DNA from: Argopecten irradians
Lineage: Eukaryota; Mollusca; Bivalvia; Pectinida; Pectinidae
DNA: 64,000 nt
NCBI RefSeq assembly: GCF_041381155.1
Contig: NC_091134.1
Coordinates: 56,493,944-56,557,943, forward strand
Direction of reading: 5' to 3'
This document shows positions 26,901 through 37,879 of this stretch, piece by piece. Each line of letters begins with the position of its first letter. Position 1 is the stretch's first letter. The notes below the pieces were generated by a model that was given only the letters and a program-made list of their open reading frames with translations, ran no database searches and was not told the DNA's origin. The translations under genes were made by a program, and so were the position numbers.

Positions 26901-29688
26901 CCGAGTGGTTAAGATGTCTTCACATATTATCACAAAGCCCTCCACCTCTGGGTTGCAAGTTCAAATCCCATGTGGGGCAGTTGCCAGTTACTGACCGCTG
27001 GTCAGTGGTTTTTCTCCTGGCACTCCGGCTTTCCTCAACCAACAAACCTGGAATGTCTTTAAATGACTGTTGCTGTTAATAGGACGTTAAACTAATAAGA
27101 CCAAACCAAACACACAGATCCACCACAATGGAAAAGTAAGGTCACAAACTACACGGTCATACATTGTAGGTCCAATTACTGTTGAGTTAAGTTAATAAAC
27201 TACACACAATACCACCACACTGGGAAAGGACTTCAAAACATCACCGATGTCCACTAAAACAGAAAAGAAATGTTCAATCTACACATCAAATTTTAAACAA
27301 CACATCAGTCCCTTACACTGGAAACAATGTAGACTCCCCTTGGTCATTAGTTATAATTCCCTGCGAAATGCATTTCAGAGTATATTGAATTGGGCTTAAT
27401 CATTTCTTATTTTATCTTTTCCTTAGATGCCATGTGATCAAAGTGTTATATGAAAGAACCTACAAATTTGATGAGTTTCACTATATTGAACTGTTTGTTA
27501 TAACTGATAATTACTGATACCTACACCTGGTAGTGAGAAAGATATCTTGATTGTATTACAGGATTTATGACGCCCCGCCTACAGCAGAATTAGAACCTCT
27601 GTCAAATGGTCAGCTAGCTCAGACCGATGAAGTAAGTAGAATAATATATAATATAAGACTGCAGTAACAGTTATTCTGAAACTAAATGCAAAATTTTCAA
27701 AGTCCTGCAAATACTCAACAAATATCAATTGATGATTTAATAAGTTTAATGTCAAAATTAAAAAAAAAATCATCCTCAGTATTTGAAATGTTGTTGATTG
27801 GTCCAAATTTTAGGTAGATATGGGAATGACATATGAGGAGTTGTCCATATATGGGCGTCTGAGGAAACAGAACCAGTGTGGACCATACAGTATGTTTACA
27901 AAACTGGTCCATACCTGGGCGGACAGGTGCTCTCCTGAACAGGTAACAATGATACCAATTGTCTTTATACTGTCTGTATTATCATTAGTTTATTTCAGAT
28001 TACTCATTTACTTTTAATGATTCAGAATGAAATGAATTGGATTCATTTACCCGTATTTGTTTTTTTGCTGTATATTTTTTGTCAAAATTTGTTATGAAAC
28101 TAAATTTTTTGTGGTACATTATAATTACCCGGTATTCTATTTATTTTTTAGATTAATGAAATTAATACCTTTGTTAAGAGATGATAAGTACTTGTTTTCT
28201 GTTATTGATCAGAAGAATAAAACATGCTCAATCCTTGGCAACCTAAAGTCGATATGAAGGTTACAATCATGCTTAAGATATCAGAAATATTCGAGCTAAG
28301 AGTGTTTAAAAATGGCATTTTCAGTGGTTCAATTGAGATGTTACAAAGCTATTTCAGATAGTAGAATTTATATAATAAAAAATCTTAAATATAACGAGGT
28401 CATGAATTAAGTTTATTTTTATTTTTTTTCGCATTTAGCTATCTGTCTTTTTTATCAGGTTGCCCAGAAAGTAAAACACTTTTTCCGTTGCTACGCCATA
28501 AACCGCCACAAGATGACCACCCTGACTCCATCCTACCATGCGGAGTCTTACAGTCCTGACGATAATCGGTTTGACCATCGTCAGTTTCTCTACAACGCCA
28601 CATGGCCTTGGCAGTTTGGATGTATAGATGAGCAGGTAAGCTCTGGTGCAGCATTACTTAATGTAGTACTATGCATGGTGCCACAAACTATAAACAGCTG
28701 TTGATATACTAGTTAAGATTTGTTATGGCCCTCCTCTTTAAGCCTAACCAAAATTGATTCTAATCAAATGAGGAATTTCCGCATCCAGAAATGAATTTTT
28801 GATTAGCATTAAAGTGAAGACGGTCACAATAGTCAATTCTATATGAGAATTAGCTACACTAAAAGCAATATCAAATGTCCCATCGTAAGGAATAAAGTTC
28901 GTCCAATCTGCCTCATTGTGAAGGCACATTTTGATTGACATAATTTATAATCCAGATGCTTACAGATAAGGATATGATGAACTATTAACTTGAACAAATA
29001 TGCTGAGTACGTATTAAGTTTCAAGTATTATATATATGATGCTTATTGATAATACTTATATATTAATTGATTGCAGACTCAAAAACTAATGGTTGTGTAT
29101 GAGGAGAGGAAAGAGCAGCAGACAGACAGACTTCCATCTGACAGTCACAATATAAACAATAGTATCAACAACAGGAAGAGTGACAACAGCAAGGTCACAA
29201 AACAGGGCTGGGGGTCAGGGATGTCTCATGTTGGTGTAGAGGTTCCGATGGAAGGTCAAGGGTTAGAATCAAATAAGGTCAAGATTGAAGGTCAATTAGG
29301 AACGCTTCAGAGTTCTGAAATACAAAAACAGTCCGCTTGTAATTCTGAGATGGTAGAGGACGCATCAGAGTCTTCTATCATAGGAGAAAAGACTTCGAGA
29401 AATCTTGGACAGACAGAACATACTCCAGTTGACTCAAACTTGGAGAAAAAGAAGATGCTTGTAGATATGAATGAAGTATTAGAGAAATGTGGTTCAACCT
29501 CAAGTGGTAAGGATAGGATGAGTTTCCTAGAAAGGATGGTATTTAACAGATGTCAATCAAGAGTATCAAAAGAATATGACTCCTCCCTTGAGATTTTGGT
29601 TGAGGGTGTAAATGGTTACAAAAGAAAGTGCCACAGTAGGGCACCGCTGGAGGGGAAAAGGTTCAGGCTGATCGATGGGGTTGCTTGA
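11901..29688 (+). CDS. NADSYN1: Glutamine-dependent NAD+ synthetase
   Basis: Cytosolic enzyme that amidates nicotinic acid adenine dinucleotide to NAD+ with ATP, taking ammonia from glutamine; last step of the de novo and Preiss-Handler routes. Nineteen exons: 11901-11985, 14266-14326, 15438-15554, 16906-16959, 17229-17370, 21282-21370, 21674-21791, 22164-22295, 22570-22644, 23111-23232, 23946-24097, 25188-25356, 25685-25820, 26280-26386, 26668-26799, 27562-27631, 27814-27942, 28459-28635, 29077-29688. All splice phases agree, giving 892 residues (human about 706). Residues 1-about 290 are the nitrilase-type glutaminase, with catalytic E45 (GPELEIC), K114 (LLIRPK) and C175 (EICEELW). The synthetase part has the P-loop SGGIDS (356-361) and [16 protein letters not shown]. 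The start ATG 11901 opens [16 protein letters not shown], matching the family. The exon 13 donor (gttcat) is weak. The size difference from human is mainly the exon 19 tail. Confidence 0.97.
12282..12326. repeat. Perfect 21 bp inverted repeat
   Basis: Arms 12282-12302 and 12306-12326 are exact reverse complements around the loop ATG; the arm begins ATTATCAGTGATTATTAA. Located in NADSYN1 intron 1. Confidence 0.9.
12733..12904. mobile_element. Foldback element, about 172 bp
   Basis: Near-complete palindrome in intron 1. The arms pair TTATGTTAACCAGGCTTG with CAAGCATGGTTAACATAA and TGGAGCAATTCCTCTAAGA with its complement. The centre is an exact GC-rich hairpin, GGGCGCGTTAG-cgc-CTAACGCGCCC (12805-12829). 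No coding capacity. Confidence 0.88.
14526..14892. mobile_element. MITE family A (GATGCTCCACC), complete copy
   Basis: Terminal inverted repeats GATGCTCCACCGCTGACA (left) and, reverse-complemented, GATGCTCCACCTCCGACA (right), about 360 bp apart, in NADSYN1 intron 2. Partial relatives are at 16408-16581 and 29772-29999. No transposase frame. Confidence 0.82.
15198..15301. repeat. Short foldback with GTCAAACCTG ends
   Basis: The left end AGTCAAACCTGCTCTAACGACC pairs imperfectly with the right end GGTAGTTATAGACAGGTTTGACT. About 104 bp, intron 2 of NADSYN1. A MITE-like foldback. Confidence 0.7.
16408..16581. mobile_element. MITE family A, right half
   Basis: Shares GAATGAAGTACTGATTGTGC, GCATGCACCA and the terminal GGTGGAGCATCTTTA with the complete copy at 14526-14892; the left half is missing. 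Lies in NADSYN1 intron 3. Confidence 0.75.
16591..16646. repeat. 28 bp tandem duplication
   Basis: The unit TGGACAACACACTTCAAATT plus TCTGGGAA occurs twice head to tail (16591-16618, 16619-16646) in NADSYN1 intron 3. Confidence 0.85.
19572..19791. mobile_element. MITE-like element with CCTGGGCCGTTTTCG ends
   Basis: The left end CCTGGGCCGTTTTCGATTAT and the reverse complement of the right end, CCAGGGTCGTTTTCGTTTAT, match over about 38 bp, and both continue to a GGTTSSACC block. About 220 bp, in NADSYN1 intron 5. No clear target duplication. Confidence 0.7.
20040..20420 (-). repeat. Dispersed 400 bp repeat family B, copy 1
   Basis: On the minus strand it matches 47640-48070 and 62155-62550. 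Shared landmarks are GTTACAACACAGAAA, TTATGCCTTATGTATGTT, ATGGTCTGACCGTATGTA, CAGTACTGCCAAA and TTTTCAGCTCTT. No coding frame is shared, so it is a non-coding dispersed repeat. Confidence 0.75.
20461..21281. repeat. Intronic minisatellite abutting NADSYN1 exon 6
   Basis: About 18 units of roughly 40-48 bp built on ATACATACTGTTAAATTTT with an ATTGTATAATATTAGTTGAT spacer. The last two complete units change: the spacer is replaced by the sequence TTTTGGGACAG plus the first 21 bases of exon 6. The array ends exactly at the true acceptor (21280-21281). Confidence 0.92.
21180..21251 (+). other. Two decoy copies of the exon 6 splice-acceptor edge
   Basis: GGGACAG followed by AAAACCGTACCAATCGGTGAT occurs at 21180-21200 and 21231-21251; the real exon starts at 21282 with the same 21 bases. 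Spacing is 51 bp each time. Splicing to either decoy would read into the repeat and meet an in-frame TAA four codons after the copied part (ACA TAC TGT TAA). Only the last copy continues as the real exon. Confidence 0.92.
24340..25155. mobile_element. Repeat element with degenerate internal tandem units
   Basis: Starts with a GTCCGTCCGTCC-rich run near 24350 and ends near AGATCCCTCTGGGATCTCTTG (25131-25152). Between them, units containing TATTTCTCAGAAAGTACTGAA, GTCTCAAATTT and CAAGATGGC recur about five times with deletions. In NADSYN1 intron 11. No intact frame. A common bivalve-type intronic repeat by appearance; classification uncertain. Confidence 0.65.
26889..27110 (+). mobile_element. 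tRNA-derived SINE family C, copy 1
   Basis: tRNA-like head with A box TGGCCGAGTGGTTAAG and a mutated B box GTTCAAATCCC (consensus has CG). Then a GGTTTTTCTCC...TTTCCTC body and a 3' tail TTAATAGGACGTTAAAC. In NADSYN1 intron 15. A second copy is at 48671-48880. Confidence 0.85.
29077..29688 (+). other. NADSYN1: NADSYN1 last exon: unusual C-terminal tail
   Basis: This 612-base exon codes for 203 residues after the conserved end of the synthetase ([11 protein letters not shown] in exon 18). The human protein has only about 20 residues there. The tail is rich in S, E, K, N and Q, has no membrane segment or known fold that I recognise, and is probably disordered. Near the end, [16 protein letters not shown] resembles a bipartite nuclear localisation signal; that is inference. 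The frame stays open to TGA 29686-29688 and the acceptor (ttgcag) is good. Confidence 0.85.
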
Positions 29689-29771
29689 TCACAGATGAAA
29701 AAGTACTTACCTTGAATTTCACACTGGTGTTGTGATATATCAAACTGGTTTTTAAGAATGCTTCATTTCAA

Positions 29772-29999
29772 AGATGCTCCACCGCCAACGAATGGTATTT
29801 TATTCTCTGTCAAAAACAGGAACAGACGATTTTTTTTTGTTCATCTACAAAAATTACTTACTTTACACCATTACCACCATTGAAAATTTGGACCTCTAAT
29901 TTTACTTCAAGATGACAATATTGAAAATAATTAATTACATTCCGAAAACAATACGTGGCACTATGTCGTATATAGGGAATGAAGTACCATGATGGGCAC
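29772..29999. mobile_element. MITE family A, left part, in the NADSYN1 3' flank
   Basis: Starts AAAGATGCTCCACCGCC about 85 bases after the NADSYN1 stop and follows the complete copy (14526-14892) up to GGAATGAAGTAC. It is then cut off by the minisatellite at 30001. It may lie inside the 3' UTR. Confidence 0.78.
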
Positions 30000-30000
30000 A

Positions 30001-30116
30001 GGCCTTGAAAAGTCCTTGAATTTATGTGTTGGCCTTGAAAGTTCTTAAATAAAGATTTTGGCCTTAAAAAGTCCTTGAAATTATCCAACAGCCTTGAAAA
30101 GTCCTTGAAAAAATAC
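30001..30116. repeat. GGCCTTGAAAAGTCCTTGAA minisatellite
   Basis: Four units of about 29-32 bp with variable spacers. One unit contains AATAAA (30048-30053), which could serve as a NADSYN1 polyadenylation signal. Confidence 0.85.
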
Positions 30117-30120
30117 ATTT

Positions 30121-33100
30121 GCTCTAAAATGACATTTGATCCAACATTAATAATTCAAGGATTTCTTTGTACGGTGCTTCTACAATATGCGGCACTATTC
30201 TTCCTGTACAAAGATTTTGAAAGAACAGTTTCTTGCACGATAGCTGAAAGAAAATATTGGTGCAACAAAGGCCAGAAGGTGCGGCTAGCCTGACTAAGCT
30301 GCTCAATTGCTGCACTAAGTTGATGCACACTGATCAATATGCTGCAATATTGCTGCACACTTATAAAAAAAGCTTTCTGTAAGGTTACTTGTTTGCATTG
30401 ATTATCAGTTGTAGTCTGCTTTTACGAATAAATAAGTGCTTCTTTTCATTTTAACTGTCTAATTGAATGACTATCTTTAAAAACGATTTATAAATATTCT
30501 GTAGTTAATCATAAATGCTATTTTTTTCAGAGGAAATAGTAGTTTATCATCAATGCTATTTTTTGTATGACCCAAGTAATTATATTTTTTGGATACAATC
30601 AAATGTGTCATGAAATATTGCATAGTTAGATCACGTATAATAGTATAAAAATCTAGTTATTGACATGGAAATTCAGTGGAAATTTATCATAGTAAAATAT
30701 TAAAATTGCATATGTTGTATACTCCGTATCAAATATGCATTTATTAATATGGTGATTTCTATTATAATTAAGATTGATTTGAATTCAATTAAACTCATAC
30801 GGACATATTCTCGGTATGATAATTAGCAGGCAAATTTTATTTTTGATTTCTCTAATTTTTGATATTTTACTAGTGCTAGTTTAATGTCAGTTTTGTACTT
30901 TCAATAGCCATTGGTTTAGATATGGAGGATTTTGTTTAGCAGATCCATGACATGCATGAATTTGCGATGTCTTTACATTCCAATTAAAGAAGTGTATATA
31001 TATCAATGTAAAGAAAGTTTGAGGAGTATTTTGATTTTTATACAGATGCATTTTATTTTTTTTCTGTTTTTACATACTGCATTTATTGATTTTTGTTTTG
31101 TTTTTGCATTCTCGCTGAACTTCAGTTATTGATATTTTCACTTACATTATATCAAATCTAGGTTTAGTTCAAACAGTAAATAAGGGCAGTTGATATCTCC
31201 GGTGCCATTCATTACATGAAGTTCTGAATTTTCCCTTGATTAGTATTTTAACTGAATTTATTAATGTTCTATGTATTTTCATACAGTCACTTAATCCAGT
31301 TGACGGAGATGTTGATACTAATCAGATGCCAGACTACAGTACCCAAACTGCAGCTACTTTGTAGTTTTCATTTATTTCTAACATGTCTTGACCATTGATG
31401 ATGATGTCTAGATATTTCGCTGTTTTAGGTTGTTGTTGTACATACATATATATGTTGATTACAATCAAATTTAATTATAACCAGTAAAAAAGAGGAAACC
31501 AATCATTAGATATGATTTATGGCATTAATATTGATTTTCGTTTTTGAAATAGAATTAAAAATCATGATTATAGAATTACCATTTCTATTGATTGCTTTTA
31601 AAAGTGAATAACAACACAGCTTTATGTTAAAAAAAATATAATCGGATAATGACACTATAATTTAATGACTATTTAAACAGTTTTCAAAGTGTTTCATAGG
31701 CACATATTTGAAGTTAGCACTAAAGTGTGGTTGCACTTATTTCTGATTTTTTAATGCTATCGTTGACATTAAATAACATCATTGTATTAATAATAGATTT
31801 TGACTCTATTGATGGTATGCTAAGACCAGCTCATCAGGGTAGGATATATACGTGAAAATAATCAGTGATGGATTTTATTTGGATTTTTAGTGATATTTCT
31901 AATGTTGATTTACCGAGTGACATATTACGGAATAAAGATAAAAATGCAAATATTGGTTTCAGTTTTGTTTTTGTTTTTAAAATAGTTTCTTTCTACATCA
32001 ATATTCAAAGTATCGACATTACGATGGTGATATTATGTTGAATACACTTTCATTGATCCCTTTCTTACCTTATATCATAACACCAGTTTCTGTTGAAAAG
32101 TCTGAAATGTAAAGTTTCCTCTGACTGTGAACTGATCATCAATTGCTGCAGTTCAGGAACGTCGTCTGGGAAAAGCGTACAGCATGAACCTCGTTCCTCG
32201 TGCTGCTCTGTTGTCTCATTATGCTCTGCAATCATAAAAACAAAAAGGTCTTGGTTGTAGTGAACATGGTCTGCTACCGTATACTCACCTTATATCCTTG
32301 CCTCGAAATTATTTGGTTTGTAATTGTACGTTTTGACGTGGTATAAAAAATGAAGACGCTCCTTGTACACATTTGGTTCATATTTTCTGTGTTAAATCGA
32401 CTTTGAGAATAGACAATGTTCAATGTTGTTTTGATAGTACTTCACATTTTTCATGCAGATTTTAAAAAAAAATGTGAACAAGATAACGTCACAGAGCATA
32501 TGCATGCACACTGATTTCTTTTATCGCAAGGTAGGCATTTGCAAGGCCAGTCGGTGTAATAAGACACACGATTTAAAGATTTGCATGTCTGATCTAAAAA
32601 CAATATCTCATTTGGCATAATTCATAACCCATATGTGTCAATTTTCCCAGAACGTAGTGTTTTAGTTTGTAAAAATATATATATTTCAAACAAAATTTCC
32701 ATTGAAAATCAAAATAAAATGGCTAGGATATAATGTATACTATCTACTCAAATGATTTATGAATAAAAAAATATAATCTTTAGCAAAGGGTGACTTATTT
32801 TGGCATGTTTGTGCCGGTAGTTTTAATGAAAATGAACACAACTGTTTCAGATCCTTTGGGCCTTTTTAAAATTACAGATAGAAGAAGTAGTTTTATTTTA
32901 GATGAAAAACTTGATAATATTTTCGATATGCAAAGTTTAAAAGAAATCGGCTGTGGGCAGTTTCTGAGGGATTTTTAACATTAGCTTGAACATCCCCTTT
33001 CAAATTTAATCAGCACCTTGCATGTAGTTGTGTAATTTTTATTTTGATACAAATCTTTCATTAGTGGGTTTCAGATCCCTATTTGATTTCTGGTGTTACT

Positions 33101-33259
33101 ACCAGTCTTAACTAGCAAGCATTTACACAAGATCGTCATTTCTGTTTTGTCTGTCACTCTTGACTTCTATTTGCTGGCTTCTCCTTCTTCTTTGACTTAA
33201 TTTATTATAAATTAATACTTGATATAAAAACCGCCCCTCTAACAAGAGGAATCAGAATT
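30121..33259. other. Non-coding stretch
   Basis: AT-rich. The only structured item is a pair of possible minus-strand exons at 32069-32225 and up from 32289, reported as a finding. No recognised gene or RNA. Confidence 0.5.
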
Positions 33260-33735
33260 GTTTGTTTGATTAATTAACGTCCTATTAACAGCTATGGTCA
33301 TGTAAGGACGGCCTCCCATATATGCGGTGTGTTGCGTGTATGTTGTGCGAGGTGCGTGTTTTGGGAGACTGCGGTATATTCATGTTGTGTCTTCTTGTAT
33401 AGTGGAACTATTGCCCTTTTTATAGTGCTACATCACTGAAACATGCCGCCGAAGACACTAAGCAACACACACCCCACCCGGTCACATTATACTGACAACG
33501 GGCGAACCAGTCGTCCCACTCCCTGTATGCTGAGCGCTAAGCAGGAGCAGTCTCGGCCAGGGGCCTTCCTCACAGGGGCGAACGCTCAACTCAAGGCCAA
33601 AAGTGAGGCGGTGCCAAGGGAGGCATTAGGAAAGATAAAGTCAGTTAGGAAGAAGAGAAAAGATAAGATCCTAAATTTAGTCGCGGTATTTTGGCGGATG
33701 TCATTTTTAAGAAGTAAATCAAAAGTTTAAATTGA
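33260..33735 (-). mobile_element. Retroelement fragment sharing the SINE C tail
   Basis: Read on the minus strand, the segment ends CGTCCTTACATGACC...GCTGTTAATAGGACGTTAA (33274-33310), the same 3' end as the SINEs at 26889 and 48671. The plus strand has a 95-codon frame (33443-33730) with a basic end (KKRKDKIL); I recognise no domain in it. Probably a LINE 3' portion or another element using the same 3' tail. Confidence 0.55.
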
Positions 33736-35160
33736 AATACACAATATTAAGTCGCCTGTGAAATGAAAAGGGTAGTAAGAAATTTTTATTAGCCTAGTAT
33801 CGAACATTTATGAGTCTGACTCTTTTAGATTCCAAATGACATACAGCATTTTTAACAATGCAACACATGTATATTTATAAAGATGTAGAACGAGCTGTAT
33901 TTTGGACATTAACATTTTAAGATTCTTATAGAATTTGATGATAATTCGATTTTCCTCTGTTTCTCAATTTTTTGAATAATTCATAAATGAAATATGAAAC
34001 AGATATCAATAAAAATTTCAAGACACGTGCGTTTCTCAAGCCACATTTTATTAGATTATATTCGCAGTTCAAGAATTAATCCAATCTCAGAATTTTTATG
34101 TTACAATTTAAGTTTTAAAGACTTTATAAATAGTTAATTATATTACCATGATCTAGAAACAAACTACAGAAAAAAAATCCTGCAGAGTATGCCACTTTCC
34201 AAATAACTATAAACTTCAATATTTTGACATTTAAAGAGATAATAATTAAATCATTCTAAAAATAAAAAAAAATAAAAAATAAAACTTTCCAAAAAATACA
34301 GATGCTTGAAGATGAAATTGAACAGTTTTTCAAACAAACTGTCTTTTTTTTTTGTTTTTTTTACATCTTTTTAACATAAAGAATAAAAATAAAAAAAAAG
34401 TTCTTTTCCTCTTTTCTTCATGTTTTTATATATATGTTTATAAATCAAATTGAGCGTTGGTCTAGTCCATTCTATGTGTTTATGAACATTTGTCATCACC
34501 CCTAATGGGCCGTCACAAGTAATTTTCTAGGAGACTGGCGCATGCGCGGCGGTTAGTTTTTTTTTTATTTTTTTTTTTTTTACAAGATGGTCGCTCGATT
34601 AGCCGAGAAATTGTCCACATTGGATTCAAATGCATCTATCTATGAAATAATGTTAAAAATTTAAAAACTGGACGTCTACAGCTAGAATAACACCCCCTAC
34701 TAACACCCAGGTATTGTCAAAGCCGTGTTTGATCGTAATAATTTTTGACAGACATAATCGATGGCGGCTCGTACCTGATATGGTTTCCCACACCTTTATA
34801 GATGGACATGGCTGTAGCGGAAAAGTTCAGTCAGAAGTGATATCATTTCCGCTACAACAGTAAGAAGCTAGCAGTAGGGGCAGCCATGTCTACAATTTCT
34901 AACGGCCCTACCTGCAGGCATAAGGTTAACAAATCCTGTTGGATCATGATGTCATAGCCTTTCGAACATTATGAAGAATATACTAACATACAGAATTGTT
35001 GATAAGAACTTGTCTTGATGTTGAGAGATAGTGTCGAGATGTTTGTGGTAGAATCATGCGGGCTTCATTTAAGTGTTGTCGCGGTTTTTTGAAAATCTTG
35101 TTGTCATTATGATTGGGTGTTTTATTAGTAGTGGGATTATTATTTATAAAGGAATAATAC
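33736..35160. other. Non-coding stretch with A/T homopolymer runs
   Basis: AT-rich with long A and T runs (34262-34400, 34557-34583). A partial foldback pairs GACATGGCTG (34804-34813) with CAGCCATGTC (34880-34889), and TAGCGGAAA with TTTCCGCTA inside it. No gene supported. Confidence 0.5.
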
Positions 35161-35162
35161 GC

Positions 35163-35228
35163 AATCTCTTCCGTGAGAGTGCATTTATGCGGATTTACCC
35201 TTCCGCAATGCACTCTAGGGAGAGGATT
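35163..35228. repeat. 66 nt hairpin, pre-miRNA-like
   Basis: The arms AATCTCTTCCGTGAGAGTGC and GCACTCTAGGGAGAGGATT pair with a few mismatches and extend through TGCGG/CCGCA to a loop of about 10 bases. Size and mismatch pattern resemble a microRNA precursor, but neither arm matches a microRNA I know. A small foldback repeat is equally possible. Confidence 0.55.
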
Positions 35229-36497
35229 AGGAATATTTACTATCAGTTGAATACTGTGTAGTGGTTTGAGCATATTCAGTGGACACATATTAATTACATG
35301 ATACGGATTGTGTTTGAATAAGTTTTATGACTCGCTTAGTTTTTGCGAGGAACTTTATTCTTATTATGTCAGAGAGGGGGCAGTAAGAGTTCATTTGAGA
35401 ATTTTCAGAAGTGAACAAGTGGCCTTCGGAATAGCGAGAATTTATTTTGAACTTACTTGGCTATCGCGATTTATTTAGAGTTTATTTCAAAAACTGACCA
35501 TTGTGATCTGGTAACATTTTTATCTTCCTGTCACGTCCTCAGCCATACTTTTACATATGTTTCTATGTCAGTGACAATACGAGGATGTTATCGTTATTTC
35601 CTACGTGTACTGTATATGGCGTAATCAATAAAAACACAGAATTACAAAATAATGAGACGCGCTAAAGATCAATAATTTGGTGGTCGTAAAGTTGTTTTTA
35701 TATTGAGTATATATAACATATAGTGATGCGTAGTCCAGAGTTATAGGGCATTCGTGGAATACATTTCTGTTGATATATTCTTTACACTGTCAAAAAATAA
35801 GTTTAAGGGTTAGTTCGCAGGACGTTTCTATTTTCCACGATTATAACCCAGGGTAACCAGGAATGGTTTGGATCCCAACACCTATAATGTATTGGGTTGT
35901 TTGGTGTTTTGATGATAAAGGTGTAGGTTAGTGGGTTATTGTTGAAACATATTGTAAATGACCGTGGAATTATGTTAAGGTATTTGATTATTCAGTGTGT
36001 GCTGTGGGTTAAACGCATCTTCCATAAGTGTTTTATGGTATATTATTAGCGTAAGATACACACCAGAATTTCATTACGGATGGGTCCCGATAGGAATCAC
36101 GCACTGACACAATTTCCATATACTAATATGGCATGTGACTTCAGTACTATAGAACGACATTTTTTTTCTAAATCTCTTACGTTGTAACAGTTCAACTCAA
36201 GTTTAATTTAAGAGGGTTCATTTGTGTACGCATGTTTAAGAGCAAATGGGACACTTCTTTTAAGTTAACTATTATAGAAAGAATTCCCAGTAAGGCTGTG
36301 TATTTCGCCGCGTGTGCTCGGACTCCGTCCTCAATTTTTGTAATTGAATGGTGTTGTATTCCATAGTGAAAAAAACACCGGTAGGATGGATGACGAAAGG
36401 TGGATGTGCTATTAGGTAAGCATTTACAATTTCAAAGAATATAAGTATATATATTTGAGATTGGTGGAATTTATTCATATGTATACTGGATATACTG

Positions 36498-36821
36498 TGT
36501 CTAAAATGGTTTACAAAAAAACACCAGGATCTTAGAATACGATTACAGAATTATATAATCATGGACCCAACAGAGTGTCCCTAAGAGCATTTTATAGACT
36601 ATTATAGCGCTCTAGATAAAAAACGATGTAAATCATCAGTACTACTATGGAAAACTATATATGAGTGGATATATATAGTGACCCATGTTAGAGTATGATT
36701 TTTTATCGTTTTTTATCTAGAGCTCTAAATCGTAACTCTCTAAACGTCTTAGGGGCACTCTGGTGGGTCCATGATTTATATAATCTGTAACTAAATTCTC
36801 AGATCCCTGTGGTTTAGACTA
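36498..36821. mobile_element. Foldback element, about 324 bp
   Basis: Arms of about 110 bp pair along their length: left ACCAGGATCTTAGAATACG, ATCATGGACCCAACAGAGTG and TCTAGATAAAAAACGAT against right complements at 36690-36812. The loop is about 60-70 bp of AT-rich sequence. No coding capacity. Confidence 0.85.
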
Positions 36822-37879
36822 ACGTTTTTTTACAACGGTAAAAGAACCATAGTTAAAGAAATCGATGAATGATTGGTAGCCCTGACGATCCACATATATT
36901 CTTTGGGAGGCAATTTATAGCACAAACCTACAATAAATGAAACGTTACAAGGCAAGATACTGTTAGTTAGTAATGGACGTTTTATCTTACGTTTATTGTT
37001 AGCTGTAAAGTTCATTGTGTTTTAATTTAATACATGAAATATTTCCAAATAATTAGTACATTATACATGCTAAGCGTTGGTTGTGAAATGAATATATTCA
37101 CCATTTCGTGACCTATAGATTTTGCCACTCGGTGCAATAGCTATAGGTATATGGTCCTGATAAAATTTGGTTCCCGCGAATACGTTGTAATACGAGTATT
37201 ACAAAACATCAAACCTTAGACATATGATCCCTTCTGGAATAAATAGGTATAGGAAATGTCATTTGTTACATGTACAGTGTACACATTTTTGAAAAAAATA
37301 TTTACACATTTTTGAATAATGTATTCATGTACTTGTCACATGCATATTAGATGTGTGATTTGTCAGGCCGTCTTCGGCCATCGTAGGTATGCTTGTGTCA
37401 TATCAACAATTTTCGCTAAACATAATATACCTAGTTGATGTTTATAGACTAATCAAAACACCTGCTGTCAGCATCACCTTGGATAAGTTGGATGTCTTTA
37501 ATAGAAGTTGTTGTACTCGTTGCCGGAATATCGAGAATGACAAGTCGAAGTTGTAGTACATAGAATATCGAATGCATCACTGTTTGGCATCATCTATCTC
37601 TCAGTTGCGCTGTATTTCGTATTGGTAATTTTTTTTACTTTACTTTTAAGACAATTAGTGAATGACAAATTTCAGAATTTTTGAAGTAATGAAATGATCT
37701 AAGGCTAGAAAAGTAGAAATTATTTTGCAAATCTAATAATCATCTCTCTTTCACTTGGTGATCCAAATAATATTTTACATCATTATCTATTAGGCTATTA
37801 TTTTTTTTATTTCCTCCAATACTTGAAGAGTTTACAGATAACTTAATAAATTGGTTTAAATAAAGAAATAGTGAGTCAC

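Noticed and set aside
26889..26970. tRNA-Leu/Ser gene
   Set aside because: The B box is mutated, the acceptor stem is absent, and a second copy with the same body at 48671 shows it is a SINE.
28439..28654. Minus-strand frame over NADSYN1 exon 18
   Set aside because: Antisense of a conserved coding exon; composition follows from the sense strand.
33443..33730. Independent 95-residue protein gene
   Set aside because: It lies inside a repeat-like segment bearing the shared SINE/LINE tail; no domain, promoter or splice support is seen.
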